From: Colletotrichum lupini
Lineage: Eukaryota; Ascomycota; Sordariomycetes; Glomerellales; Glomerellaceae
Assembly (NCBI RefSeq): GCF_023278565.1
Contig: NC_064680.1
Span: forward strand, 2,666,001-2,730,000
DNA length: 64,000 bases
Direction: 5' to 3'
Shown here: piece after piece, positions 22,532-35,425 of the stretch
How positions within the stretch are numbered: position 1 is the first letter of the stretch
How the letters are laid out: the number at the start of each line of letters is the position of its first letter
Notes under the pieces: model-generated
Databases searched by the model: none
What the model saw: only the letters and a program-made list of their open reading frames with translations
Told to the model about the DNA's origin: nothing
Translations under genes and position numbers: made by a program

Positions 22532-24196
22532 TTAATCCTTCTTCACGCCGTTCATCAGACCATTGGTCAGAGGCGGTGCCTTGGCGGCAGCAATAGCTTG
22601 CTTGTTTGCGAGCTGCTTCTCCTTGGGAATAGTCAGAGCGTTGATGCCGAGGAAGTTGCAAATACTTGTGATGACCAGGTATGCCCAGCGGAAGTAGACG
22701 ACGGCCGAGAAGACGAAGTAGCCGTACAGATAGTACAGCTCAGTCTGGGCACTAATGCCCGGAAGGCCCAGACGTGGAAGGTTGGCAAGCGCAGCACCAC
22801 CAACAAGGGGCACAAGCATGACGGTCCAGTAAGGGAAAGGCTGCTTCGTGAGGTGAGCGAGAATCATCTTCGTAGTCAAGCGGCCGAATACGAAGGCCAT
22901 GGTGACGCAGAAGAGAACAAGGTGGTTATCGCTACGAATGGCCGAGTACGGCGAGTAGACCCAGGCGCCAATAGCAAGGGTGTACACTGTCATGGGCGTC
23001 CACTCGAGGAAGACAGGGGCTACGGGCTCACCGCGCGAGCGGCGGGCCTGAATAACGTGGAGAACGCAGAAGGGGATGTGGGTTGCGAAGAGTGAGAAGA
23101 CGATCATGGCAATCCAGATGTCCCGAATCGAGTAGTCTCCCAGCAGGTAGTGGAAGCCATAGAGATGCTGTTCGGCCTTGTCGCCAAGGATGTTGATGAT
23201 GGGCTCGGTCCAGATGCCAGGGCCGTAGATTCCAGAGACAACCATGACGCTGCAGGCGATCAGAATACCTTCGGTTGGACCGTTGATCCTGCCCAGGTAG
23301 AGAGTGTGGGTGTGGTATGTCTCCCAAGTCGAGAAGAACATGGGCAGGCATGGGACAAGGGCCGTAAAGACTCCAGACTTGGAAGTGCCGAGGCCCATGG
23401 CAGCAGTCTCGAGAAGACTGGCCAGGGTGCAGTTCAGGGAGTCAATGCCGTGGTCGAAGAGCTCGCCAAGTCCGCTCGAGGTTCCGGTGCGTCGCGCTTG
23501 CTTGCCGTCGAGGTTGTCCATCGTCTGGTACATGAAGAGACCGAAAGCGAAGCTGTAGTATAGCCATGAAGGGCCCTATTGACACGCGAATTAGCCGAAT
23601 TGTCCAGACCTGCGCACGTCTGGCTTTGGCGGGGAACACGAGCTTGGCTTACCGGTCCAACCAAGTCAGGCATAAAAATGACCAAGAGGCCAATGTTTCC
23701 GAGGATCATGAAGAAGCCCAGCAGAGTGACCATATTCGGTGCCAGCCATAGCGGCAGAAGCTCGACGGCAGCATTCCACTACGATGAGGCTTGGTTAGCA
23801 ATATGTTGGAGAAATGCTGAGGTCGAGGCCGCTCGGACGGCGCGGGGCAGCGGCGGGTAGGAGGGGAACAGATGGTCGGAGAGGCTACGCACGTAGGGTC
23901 GGAGGATGTAGTTGGAGATGGGCGACTTGTCGACGGCCGAGTATTTGTAGGACTTGAGGTGGATGAGGGCATCGTCCGAGATGCATTCGGCGGCAGCAGT
24001 TCCTGTAGGATGGATTGTTAGCTGTCGTCCACGTATGAGGTTCCACCATAGCTCCCACACAAGCTCTATTGCCATGAATTGTATGCGCGCACTTTGAAGG
24101 TGACGCCGAGGCCATCCAGGTGCCCTGGCGCATACGGCGAGGTCAGTCTTTGGGGGAAGAGGGTTCGTGCTTACTGTCTGAAGTTGCGGCGCCCAT
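22532..24196 (-). CDS. EPT1: Ethanolamine/cholinephosphotransferase (CDP-alcohol phosphotransferase)
   Basis: Four exons: 24196-24175, 24002-23893, 23778-23653 and 23575-22532; introns are 172, 114 and 77 bp; the protein is 433 aa. All junctions keep phase, and the resulting protein is collinear with the yeast Ept1/Cpt1 family. It transfers phosphoethanolamine or phosphocholine from the CDP-alcohol to diacylglycerol, the last step of the Kennedy pathway in the ER/Golgi membrane. The catalytic signature is complete: D109-G110-x2-A113-R114-x8-G123-x3-D127-x3-D131. Upstream are LKSYKYSAVDKSPISNYILR and, after intron 2, APNMVTLLGFF, both typical of the family. The C-terminal part has about six more hydrophobic helices. 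The tiny first exon (22 bases) is chosen because its GTAAGC donor joins in frame; an alternative start is possible. Whether ethanolamine, choline or both are used cannot be told from sequence. Confidence 0.93.
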
Positions 24197-24461
24197 GGCT
24201 GTGAAGAATTGCGTCAGAGACACAAAATCGAATCGATGTAGAATCTCAGGTTGCGGCGGGGGGAAGGAGATGGAGGGGGAAGGTTGAGGAGGAGTGCCAG
24301 AGGCAGGAGAGTGGGATGTAACAACGGCCGTGGGGAAAGGAGGGGATGGAGGAGGTATTAAGCAGAGGGCCAAAGGTAAATGGAGGACGGGAGGCACAAG
24401 AGGATTGCTCGGCTTCCACCGCAAGTTGACGTGCAGTGCAGACTTGGGATCGAAGGTGCGT

Positions 24462-24492
24462 AGGTAAGGTAAGGTAAGTAAGGAAGTACCTT
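24462..24492. repeat. Short GGTAA-type repeat upstream of EPT1
   Basis: Overlapping AGGTAAGGTAAGGTAAG copies on the plus strand, about 280 bases upstream of the EPT1 start codon. A complementary TACC series lies about 400 bases further out. Confidence 0.6.
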
Positions 24493-24891
24493 ATTGAGTT
24501 CGCATCATAAGGCAGGCCGTGCCGTTGGCTCCCGTCCAGGTGTCTCTCTGTCTCTCTTTTTTTTTTTCTAATTCTTTTCTTATTAGGGGTGAAAAAGTGG
24601 CCGGGGTCAGGCAGATGAAGTGGATTTGCGGTTGCGACCAGCAGCAAATGGCACGCACCGCAGGCACAAGCTTCTCTTTCGGGAACAAATCAGATGCACC
24701 TCAACTTTGTCCAGAGGCCTGGGGCGGCCGGGGCGAGGGGCGGAAGGAGGGAGGCTCAGTTTGCCGTAGGTACGCGGCCGTCGACGTGCGTCAATCCAGC
24801 GGCTCCAGCCCACCGCCGCAGCAGGAAGAAGCACGTCGGCGGATACGTACCCCAAGTCCCAGTCCCAACTCCCAAGTACCTTAATTACTCC

Positions 24892-24917
24892 GTACCTACC
24901 TACCTACCTAAGGTACC
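24892..24917. repeat. (TACC)n tract ending in AAGGTACC
   Basis: CCGTACCTACCTACCTACCT followed by AAGGTACC. Such TACCT tracts recur in non-coding DNA of related fungi. It is complementary to the GGTAA series at 24462-24492. Confidence 0.6.
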
Positions 24918-26954
24918 AAGTTTGAAGTCCACCGGGAAAGGAAGCTCGTGATTTCTCTCCTCGGTCTTCGTCTTCTCCTTCCATTCTCGTACCTCAAGAC
25001 GCATTCAACTTCACCTCTACCATCATCATCCATCACCGCTTTCAATGCCAACTACATCACTTTGGCACTTACATCATAAAATCCACGCCCACGTTACTGA
25101 CAGAAACCACAGCACACCCCAATTGCGAGACATCCACGTCCTCTCGCCATATTTCCCCTGCAGGAAATCACATGGGCCCATCTGATCCTCGACACGCACA
25201 AATCGGAGGTCTGACGGACTGCGACGACCGCACCACTCCAGCCGATTTACGCTCATACGGCCCCGCCCATCTCGGCGTTCAACAAAAATCTCAAAAGGGA
25301 CCCTATTAAAACACACCAGCTCCCAAACGCCCCAAGCTCCTCACCCGTTTCTTCGCTCCTCAAGGCCCCGAGACAGAAACATCCAATCAACGCCGGCTCA
25401 CGCAGGGATTCTCCTCGCGTTTACCGCCTTTTTACCGCGCCTTCCTTGCACACCATTGGATCGATATCATTGATTTCACCATCCGGGGGCTCCTCCGACG
25501 GCCCTAAATCCGCCTCCAAACCTCGAACTGATGCAGACTTGACTGTTCCACCGCTGGACTTTGGAACCCAAGGACTCGATGCTACCCACTCTACCTACCT
25601 TAGTCTCTACATCATACGCGCATTGACCGGCAATTAGCATGTGAGAGCCAACCTTTGTTCCGTCTGGACTCTGGATTCTGGAGCTGCCCCAGCAAGTGTT
25701 ACGGTGCACATCGGCGAGGTAGCACCGGGCCCTGCTCACTAACACACCGAGCCCGCCTGCCTGCCTCCACATAAGTCTTCCCCGCCAGGATATGAGCTTG
25801 CACCGGCCGATGTTCACTGAGTTTGGTGCCAGATCGTCTGGTTGTCGGCCCCCAAAGAATCTCACTGGGCAGTTGGTTTGCTACGTAGTTGTGCAAAAGC
25901 CTGGTCGACACTCCTGCACGATGACATGCGAGCAACCCTGCCTCGTCTTCTCCTCGACCAGCCTTAGGCACACCGTAGCTCAGCCCCAGATCGAAGCCGT
26001 CAAGATCGGAGCCGGCCTGGCTCGCGCTGACCATACCGAATGCTGGTCCCCGTGACCCCCGCTCCGATATGTACGGCGGCATCAGACTTGCATGTGGCAC
26101 AGGCCGGCTGGAGTCCTGGACGGCGCCTTACTGGTCACCCATTTGACTTGTCTGGCTTGTCGATAATCCCACCTGCCCGCTCATAGGTCTTCGGAACGTG
26201 TGTGTTGAAGTTTGTCTGGCTCTCATTGGTGCCCGCGATGCAGTTACGCCAGCATATTCCGACGTTGCCTTCATGACGGCTCTCGCACATCGCAGTTCTC
26301 CATCCCGAGCCTCTTGCTAGCGATGGTAGTCAATGCAGGCTAATCTGATGTTACTTGCAATCTAGGACAATCTACATCACGCGAACGATCCTTAGACGGG
26401 ATGAACGGGACGGATGGTCTCGTGCTCAGCCTTAGATAAGACCGGATGTATCCATCGGCGGTTCACCGATACACCGGAGACGCCAGGCAACACTAGCTAG
26501 TAAGGATGTTGGGATGACAGTCAAGATATCAAGACGCACGAGGGGGCCTGCTTTCAGGTTCATGAAGCTCAACTGCGCTTCTTATTCCATTCTTTTTTCT
26601 TTCAATCTTTCTTCTGCTACTGCTCTGCCCCCCGCGAAAGATGACGCACAACGTTCAAGATAGATTTGCCCAACCTCTAGATCATCCCCGCTCCATTGCT
26701 TGTGTGTGTTCTGTCCGAAAGTATTAAAAAGACATTATTGTTTGGTTGATCCAGGGGCCCATGATTCAAAACACCTCGCCCATAAACGCCGAGCATGTGA
26801 TAAAAACTTTGTGCAAGAGGGTATTCAAAAGAGCGGACGTGACAGAACACACGGCAATAAACGACGCTTCTTCCTCCGCCATTCTTCCTGCTTCCGTCTC
26901 TTTTCTCTTCTTTGTTTTCTTTCATCTCCCGAAACAAATCGGTAGCGTGCTGAC

Positions 26955-27705
26955 TTAGAGCAAGAGAGCAGCACCGCCGATCAAGCTACCGACGAGGACA
27001 GCCAGGCCAGCGCTGCGACCCATTTCCAGGGCCGCGGCACCGCTGCCGGACGACGAGCCGGAGGAGGAGGAGCCGGAGTCGCCGAGGCCGGTGTAGATGG
27101 CGCCGCTCGTCTCGGAGGCCGTCGCAGAGGCGGTGGCCGTGCCGGCGGTGGAGGTCGAGTTCTGGCGGGTGGGGTTCTGGGCGCCGCAGGGGTTGTTCTG
27201 GCGGCAGTTTGACGAGCACTGGTTGGCGCCGAGGCCGCAGGCCTTGACGCACTGGTTGCCGTACTCCTGGCAGACGTGGTAGGGCAGGGTGAGAGAGTAC
27301 TCGGTCATGTTGGGCTGGTTCTTGTCGCCGCAGATGCAGCCGTAGGTGAGGGTTTCCTGTGTGGGGGGGAAAGTGGTCAGCTTGGCTCCTCCATGTTTTA
27401 CTGTTGATGGCGTTGGCTACTTACAGGGTCGCAGTCGTTCACCAGGGTCGTCCGGGGCTCGACCTGCTGGCAGATGATGGGGCATGTGTTCTTCTCGTCG
27501 GCGCACCAAGCCTCTGCAGGTTTCCTGTTAGCATACTGGCCAAATCACCAACCACCGGGTAAGTATTTCCGGGGGAACATGGGTAGCAAAAATTCGTACT
27601 TCTTGTGGCCAGAGGAACGGATGAGGGCTCGACGTAGTAATCAGCCTGGGCCGTGGCGACAAAGGCCGCGGCAACGGCGAAGACGGTGCTCTTGAACGAA
27701 GGCAT
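26955..27705 (-). CDS. Secreted, GPI-anchored Cys-rich surface protein (DUF7707-like)
   Basis: Exons 27705-27600, 27513-27425 and 27356-26955; introns 86 and 68 bp; 198 aa. Residues 1-20 are a signal peptide (MPSFKSTVFAVAAAFVATAQ, cleaved near AQA-D). The mature part has a regular Cys pattern: AWCADEKNTCPIICQQ, NDCDPETLTYGCICGDKNQ, VCQEYGNQCVKACG and a CSSNCRQNNPC stretch. A Ser/Thr/Gly-rich stalk follows, then a C-terminal hydrophobic tail (SAGLAVLVGSLIGGAALLL) after small residues, the usual GPI signal. Proteins of this type sit on the plasma membrane or wall of filamentous ascomycetes; the biochemical role is unknown. Splice sites were set by preserving the Cys spacing and phase (for example the GTAAGT donor after NDCDP). 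Confidence 0.85.
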
Positions 27706-30700
27706 TGTGATTTGTGGGGCTGTGTATATGCTGAACCGGTGTCGAAAAGGATTCCTTTTGGGTATATGTACGGGCAAGTTGTTGTTGTTGTCGTTGAAGG
27801 GGAGAAAGATTCTCAAGAAAAGTTGACAAGATTCAAATATTAATATCGGCTGTAGTGCGTTTCCTGGTCAGCAACCCGCCTTGTGTATGTTTTTAGACAT
27901 CATCTTTTCGTCCCTATGCGGTCCTTTTGCTGCATTCCTAAAGTCTCCCCAAGACAGGCCAAGGTCTGGAGGGGGTGATATGTCCAACGCCTATTCGGGC
28001 CAACAACACATGGCTTTTTGGCCCAATTTAGGGTGATTGGGGCGGGCAGGCGGGCCAAGGAGGCCAGAGCTATGAACGAGGCGTTGAGGAATGGGCGGTT
28101 TTGACTTACGCACTAATAATAAAATGGAGCCCTTTCGTTGCTGACGAAAGTGGACTGGTCTGGCCGAGAAGGTACTGGTAGCGATAGTGAGGCTGGAAAA
28201 TCGGTTTGTTTTGTGCCGTGTGTATAATGTTGGCAACTGGCGATGCTGGAGCGACTGAGATGTGAGGAGTCTGGGGGGAGAGGATGAAGAGGTTCGGGTG
28301 AAATATATGTGCAGACACGTTCTTCAACTGTGTAACGACAGACCGAGACAAGACGATACAGACACACGCGGAGGGATTCAGGAGGGAGGTGAAAGATGGA
28401 AAAGGGAGAGGAGATCGGAGAAGAGAAGCGGAATGGGAATCGTCAGAGAAGTTGACGGTTCATATTCAAAAAAGCCCCGGGGCACAGAGCCGTGGGGAGG
28501 AAGGTGAGAAGGAGCAGACAAGCCGGACGCACGACTTTTGCCAAGCGGGCACTAAGGTTGACTAGCACATATTCGAGGTGGTAGTCTGCTCGTTCGGACC
28601 AGGGCCTTGTCGGGAAGCTTCTATTCGCAAATCCACATTGAAGTATCCGTGGTATTCCGTACGGCACAAAATAAAGGAGGCCCGGGGTCCCAGGTACAAC
28701 AACATGGGACCTCTCTTGCGATAATCCACAGGCAGGCATTTGCATGGGAGTCTATAGAGAGGAGCCGATTGACTGTCGAAGAGGACCGAGGAGAAAAACA
28801 GGCAGAATTGGGTTTAGCACGTTCTCCACGCCAGCCACCCGGCGTATTTCCTGCTGGTGGTGGTTGTGCGGTGGTGATGGTGTGGTGCTCCGTACTCCGT
28901 ACGTATGTACAGATACCGTTTCTCGAGAAAAGATCCCAGGGTCGAGAAAAGGAGCTAAGAATTGGCCAGGGTTTGTTTGGGGTCTGTTCATCGGCATCCC
29001 ATCACCCCCCACCCCCCTGATGCCCAATCACAGGATGAACCCGTCCCCTGCTCTTGGGGATCGGATGGAGAATCATTGACTTTTTTATTTTTTTCTCACT
29101 TCTCAATGTCTTTTCCCACCATGCACCTGTAATGCATCTGTACACTATGGTACGAGGCGTTCGACGTCGAGGACAGCGCGCCTCTCCACAGGCCACCATC
29201 TCCAGAACGAAGAGTCGCCACTTTTGTCTGACCGCTAATCACAGGTTGCTGATGGGCGGATATTGATAACGTGAGGGGAACCCAGCCTGAGCTGTAGCCC
29301 GCAACCTGTCTGGCATGTCTGTCTCTTGCCGCCCTTGCCATTGACCCGCTTGAATGGTAGGGAGGCATGGTTGTTTGTGGTTGTGTCTCTGGAGCCCTAG
29401 GGTGCCTCTTCCTCAAAATTAGGCAAGTCAGAGAAGCCCTCTATCTGCACTCCGTAGACTCTTGATATTGGGCAAAGCAGGATTGGCAGGCCATGGCAAG
29501 GTCGGGTTGGTGTGTGAATGCTTCCTCGAGGGTGGCTCTCGTAGCGGCTCTCTCTCCCGTGGTCTGTCTTGGTCTTGTGTTTCTATTCGGTGGATATTGA
29601 GGCTTAGCAGAGGAAGGGTTCAGTGGGAGCATGCCGCTCTCTGCAGGGATCCATCCATTACATGGCCTGGGGCAATTGGCTTTTTGCGTCGCCGGCGCTG
29701 CAACACTGCAGTCTGCACTTTGTCTGCAGCACCGATGGCACTAAAACGATTGTTAGCGTCTCCTTACTTGTGCCGCTAACGAGATCGGGTGTCCATTGTT
29801 GCCCGGAGATGAATCTCCTCTCCACAAACTGCAACTTTGCACCGCGCGAGCCCACTGAAAACCCATACAGACTTCAAACTCCAGAGCCTTTTTCTCATCG
29901 TTGCCGCAAGAAACGAGCGGTCTGATTATTCCATCCGATACTCTGTATTCTCTGTGCCTCTGTATCCGCAGCATATCCTCAAATGCCGGTCTTAAGAGCC
30001 AGCAGACATGGCAGAGAATAGTCAAGGTGTCAGGCAGGCCTTTGCAGCATTGCCGAGGTTGCGGTGACGGCTTCTATCGACTTTTGGCTCGTTAATTTGC
30101 AGCCCCGGACCCGTTTGAGATTGGAAGGCCCGGCCTGTCCGCCCTTCGCCATTCGCCATATCTTTGCTGATCCCACGGCAATCCTCCTCTAAGGCTCGCC
30201 TGGCTCAATTCCAGCCCCGACCTCTACTGGTCTTGTGGAAGCTGCCTCGTGCTTAGGCAGGCATTTCATCCAGTCAGCGGCGTCAGCTAGACATTCCTGT
30301 GCTCGTTCGTATCCCCACGAAATGCCAGACATACTGACGACGACGACGAATCCGTGTCTATTCTGCTTGCCGGCTATTCCTTCGAAGCTGTGGCGCCTAT
30401 TCGTAGATACGGACACACGGAGTAATCGAGACTCGAGACTCGAGACCGTATCCCTCCGTATTCGAGGACAAACCAGTCGAATTCCCACTTGAGTGCGACT
30501 TTGCAGGTCGGATGACCAGACCCATTGTTGATTACGAGGTTGTAGAACACTGGAACTGTCTCGATGCTCTCCATAAAATGCGGCGTGAAAGTTATGGAGC
30601 CAAGACCACCTTGTTGTGCAGTAAACTTCGCCGCCAAACAGAGCCAGCCCCTCTTACTCCTCCCCTTGGCTCCCTGTTAGCACAACTTTACGAGGCCACC

Positions 30701-32873
30701 ATCTGCAACATGCACTTTCTGTGTAGCGAGACAAGACTCAGGAGTAAAAAGGTTGTACCCATCGGCCTGCCGGGAAGCGTCTGGGTGAGTCTGTGGGTTT
30801 CTCCCAACCGCCAGCATTTTTCTCTTTTGTGAGGGACTTGACACCACTTGCTGGGTTCCAGGATGTGTAGGGAGTATCCGTAAGAAGCACAGCTATCGCT
30901 GTTCCCGGCGTCCCACTGGCTGATCGCCACTCGTATTCTGCAGTCTTGTCCTGTGCAGGCAGCCGATGCAGCTAGTATGTATGGTCGTGCCGTCTAGAGC
31001 AGCTCGGTGGACGTCGACTGTTTGGAAGTTCATCTTTGTCCACCACAATGAAATCGGAAGGGCTGGCAATGACTCGCTGACTCCAGAGGTTCAACTTGGA
31101 TATTGAGGTGGTTGGCTCCGCCCGGATCTTGTCTGTTGCCTCCGAGACCCCTTCCTCCGGGGCGACGATCCCAAGCGCCCCAACGTCTCCGCATCGATGC
31201 CTCTCTCTGTTATTTGTAGACAAGTCGTAGCAGAGCGCTGACACCACACCGTTGATGGCCAAAATGCCCTTCGAATTTCGAAGTGCCATTGGGCTGTCCG
31301 TGGTAGATGTCAAGAATGGCAAACTGGCCGCCACAACTGAACCTGTCAACTTGGCAGGGCGTTGGCGGCTATGAGCCTTTGCGGATGCTACTTGTATGTC
31401 GGGTTGGGTTTTCGAAACCAGAGGTCTTAGGTCTTACCGTGATGTCGTTACAATGCACTCTGCAAGTACCGAGAGGCCTACCAGCCGCCAACAGGGACAT
31501 ACTGGGGTAGACGACGTAGATTCGAAATGGAAGCCGAAGACTTAACCCCCTGCTCGACAAGATGCGCTAGTCGAGAGGGTGTCGTGGGTGTCAACCCTCC
31601 AACTCCACCGCGGCTTGGTTTCTGCTGCTTCGTATCCGCACCGATGTGTTGGGATTCGGGAGTGTGCTGCGTGTAACAGTAGTGTACGTGTTGATAGCGC
31701 GGGAGGGGCCTACTATTGTCGCACCAGACGCGATCATGGCCAATGTCTTCTGTGCCCGATGCCGTGTACACGGAGATCTCATCCTAAGCGCCGCAGCCGG
31801 TTTTCTTCTTGGTGTGATAGCTTGGGTATAAGACATTAACATCACCTTGTCAAGATCCTGAGGCGAATGTTATCAAAGTCCGAGAGTCGGTCGTAGGTGT
31901 GTGGGGGGCAGGCATCAAGAACTTGTAGGATGGATGAGCTCTCAAGAAGTGGCAAAACAGCTGTGCAAGGTGCAGCAGTTTCCTGCGTACCCAGAAGATG
32001 ACAGTTTTGCAATCGCCTCGTACCTTATCCAAGGTTGGCGAAGAAAAATTGCGAATACCTGTACGATTGATGTGGTCAACTCTCGTCTAATGGCAGTGGC
32101 GCTTTATTTTCATTCGAGTTTCGCTGTATCCGGACCTTCCTCTATTCCCGATTTCGCAGGGAAATTTTTTTTTTTTAAGGAAGGAAGCTACCGTTGTTCA
32201 TTAGCCAAACAGAAGCCACCGTCTCAGAAGGGTCCTTCCTTTCTTGCACGAACCAGCAGATGTGAGGGGAAGAACGAGCCGCAGGAAGGTACGAATACTA
32301 AGGTTGGTGGTAGGAGCTTTTCTTATCGTCATGCTTTATCCGCATGGATCTCACCCGGGAAGCTGTAGGTAATTATTTTGTAAACATTTACTCTGTCTCG
32401 TCTAAAGAGTACTCTCAACTGTCCTGGACTCGAATCGATTCCTTCCAGCGACGAAGTTGCGCTGATTGTCGCATTAGTCGTTCCTCATTGTGTTCTTCTT
32501 TGCCAAACTCACCCCTCAGATGTCATTCGCAGACCCGTTACATCTCACGGGCCGACTAATCCCCGCCCCAAGGTAGCATCACCGGCAACAAACCATACAG
32601 TCAACATTACATCCTCTGCCCGCTTAGTAGCCAAAGTGGCCGCCATTCCACTCTTGGTCGATTTGCACAGCCACGCGGCACCACCCAAAGAGAACGGCGT
32701 CCAGCAAGCGCCCCGAGACAGGTCTTTCGTCAAGCTACCTAAGACTCTTGATATCGTCATACGGCCAATACGTCACAATCGCCTTGCGCTTTCGCTACCC
32801 TCGAGCACATCGCATCTTCAACACAACACAACATCACGGCTGTCCATGAGGTACCATCCTCACACATGGATTC
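27706..32873. other. Very long gene-free stretch (5.2 kb)
   Basis: It lies between divergent genes (GPI protein on minus, PX protein on plus). Composition is not AT-rich or RIP-like. All frames are under about 160 codons, overlapping and without recognisable domains, and I found no rRNA or tRNA. It may hold long leaders, non-coding RNA or a fast-evolving gene I cannot recognise. Confidence 0.45.
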
Positions 32874-33726
32874 ATGGACTCGGCGATAGAATCCCAGTTC
32901 CGACCGAACGGCGGTCTTAACGGCGGCACAAACGGCCATATTAGACCTTCACACAAGGTCGCTACGGACGGAGCCATTCGAGGGTTACTTTCGCGTCAGA
33001 ACAATAATGACACACGGGGTGGACTGTTTGGTGATGAGGAGGATGAAGAGGAAGAGACAGAGTCGCCAACCGAGTCGTCCGTGACAAGTCCGTCGTCAGT
33101 GACGTCGCCTCCGTATTGGCTCGGCCACCACCAGCGCTCGATTTCCAATATGTCGGTCGAATCAGTGCTACCCGCCGGCGCGATCACAATGCACGATAAC
33201 GAAGCGAGCGACGTCAATGGTCGAAATCGAGCCTGCTGGGCAAAGAGTGTCGAGATTACCGACTACGTCGTGGTGAACGGCAGCGCAACCAACATCGGGG
33301 CATTTGTTGTTTGGAACATAAGAGTCGAGACATTGCAAGTCAGTGATAACCCTGGCTCGAAGAATAAAGGCCTAAAGAGCACAATTCGAGGTTACGAGCG
33401 CAGTTGCTGACAAGACGAGTGCAGGGGAGCTATATGAACATCCGAAAGCGATACTCCGAGTTCGACGACCTTCGCGAAAAGCTGGTCAAGACGTTCCCCG
33501 ATTTCGAAGCAGCAGTACCACCTCTACCACCCAAGAGTGTGATATCCAAATTCCGGCCCCGTTTCCTCGATAAGAGGAGGGCAGGGCTACAATATTTTCT
33601 CAAGTGCGTCTGCAAATGCATGTGCAGTAGATGCCTTTCGGATGGTTGCTAACGATTCACAGTTGTATAATGTTGAATCCCGAGTTTTCTGGGTCGCCAG
33701 TACTCAAGGAGTTTCTCTTCTCGTAA
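32874..33726 (+). CDS. YPT35: PX-domain endosomal/vacuolar protein, Ypt35-like
   Basis: Exons 32874-33338, 33425-33603 and 33663-33726; introns 86 and 59 bp, the second with the branch site GCTAAC; 235 aa. The PX domain begins at WAKSVEITDYVVVNGS (about 122) and runs to the C-terminus. It includes the phosphoinositide-binding basic-aromatic motif IRKRYSEFDDLREKL and the Pro loop VPPLPPKSVISKF, then RRAGLQYFLN and NPEFSGSPVLKEFLFS at the end. Yeast Ypt35 is a PX adaptor that recruits Vps13 to endosome and vacuole contact sites. The N-terminal 120 residues are low complexity with a Glu/Asp run; a Vps13-binding PxP-like motif could lie there but I cannot assign it. The start is the ATG at 32874; an ATG eight bases earlier is out of frame. 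Confidence 0.85.
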
Positions 33727-35425
33727 TGATAGTGTCTGAATACCGAAATCAACTTACTTCTTGTACATTTTTGGGGGGGATATATTGGCAGAGCTGACAC
33801 GGCTAGGTATCTTGGGCGTCTTCCTCGCGCGGACGTCGAACGGGCAAAAGAATGATGGCCATCTGCACGTACATAGCGGTTTCAAACCGGTTGGACCATG
33901 CAAAAACATCAATAATGATAATGTTTTGCGCTATGAACCATCTTTCTTGGACGGCCGTTGTCGAAATATCTACCCATACCGAGAGATCAGTGACAGCTGG
34001 TGACAATAAATTCATCAGAACGGTGGCCGCCAAGCCCGTTGCCGGAAAAGTCTCGGCGGCCGCGGCCGCGTGGGGTACAGTGGAGATGCCAGAAAAAGGC
34101 AGGACGTAAAGATGCGCCGCCGGACATGGTCCGTGGCGATGTGCTGTTCCCGCCGGCGTGAGTCGGGCCACGCTGGTTGGGCTTTTGAGGGGGCTCCCCC
34201 ACAGATTGACGCGTAATGTTCAGCAGGATGTACAGGGCTGGGGAGCGTCACTGCTGACTGGCAGTTGAAAACGTGAGAATGGTCAAGGGTCTTTTGGGGT
34301 CCAAAGATCTTTCCTTGCAAATTGAACAAGATCGAGACACAAGAAAGCCTAACTCAGCCCCGTTTCTCTTCGTAAAGACAGCGGTAGGGAAAAACTAAGC
34401 CTAGCGTCCGGTCGTCTATAACACAGGGAACTTTGGATAGATTTGCTATTTGCGGATGGTCGTTACGATATCCGCTAGTTCCAGGTCCCTCAAAGTGGCA
34501 GTTGGTGTTACGCTGCTGGAGGTCACCACCTATTCGGGAGGTTCTGCGGACTGAGAAGGGCACCGGTGATAGGCGCATAGACAGGCGGCCGCGTGCCGAC
34601 GGCCCCCATCCGCGATTCCGAGCAGAACAGTCCATCGTGCGTCACAGCCCGCGGTGTGGTATACACGCCAGCAATAGTCGGCTGAGCAAACTTGATCACT
34701 GAGTTTTCTGCTTTTATGCTGTCCAGAAACAGTTGGCAACTTGGCACTGCCGTCGCCCCTAAGCCTTACTCTTCCACCCCACCGGCAAGGGTGTCCCCCG
34801 TGGCACTCATGATGCAAGGCGGGCAAGTGTTTTTTTTTTTTTGCGTAGTGTTTTTTTCCTCCTTCTAGTACACTAGACTGTGTTCATTGTCTTGTCATTA
34901 AGGCGTCGCCGAGATTTAATCCCATGCCACCGGCGAGGATCTGAGAGCGCCCCACGATTGCAATATATTCTCGATCGGTCACTCCTCCTGGACGCATTCT
35001 TTACACTGCTTTTTGCTTTCCCTCCTTCTCCTTCTCTTCCAATTTGAGACCGCACAATTTCCCGTTCTGCTTTACCTTACTCAAGTACCTTGACATCCAT
35101 GTTCTTACAGCCGTACGGATAGTAATCATTATATGCTTACTTCAACCCCATCTCCGTTCCATCTTATGGCTCCTGCGCTTTATTACACGCTCAAGCTGCT
35201 GACTCCGTTCCACCCTCAACCTTGCGGGTGACTACCCCAAACAGCTCTTAAGGAAAGTGACGTCGCTGTTGCTGTCTCCGAAGAAACACCAACCTTGGAA
35301 CCAACATAAGCTCCAAACCCAACCAGCAGCAAGAAAGTCATAGTTCGAAACGAAACAGACCACCGAACGCAACTCACCTAATCCACACACACACATACAT
35401 AAAGCGACACATAGAAATAGGCCTG
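33727..35425. other. Intergenic with T homopolymers
   Basis: Upstream flank of the IQM-like gene. It contains a long T run near 34830-34843 and another near 34851-34857. No convincing gene. Confidence 0.5.

Larger units (their letters stand above)
24197..26954. other. Long intergenic region (2.76 kb)
   Basis: Upstream of EPT1 (minus) and downstream of the GPI-protein gene (minus). No gene with a domain or spliced structure is seen. Short GGTAA and TACC repeats lie within about 720 bases of the EPT1 start. Confidence 0.5.

Noticed and set aside
31901..32368. 155-codon frame in the long spacer
   Set aside because: No domain, odd composition with a homopolymer-encoded Phe run, no splice partner.
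33803..34171. 122-codon minus-strand frame in the spacer after the PX gene
   Set aside because: Overlaps several other equally open frames; no domain or start context.
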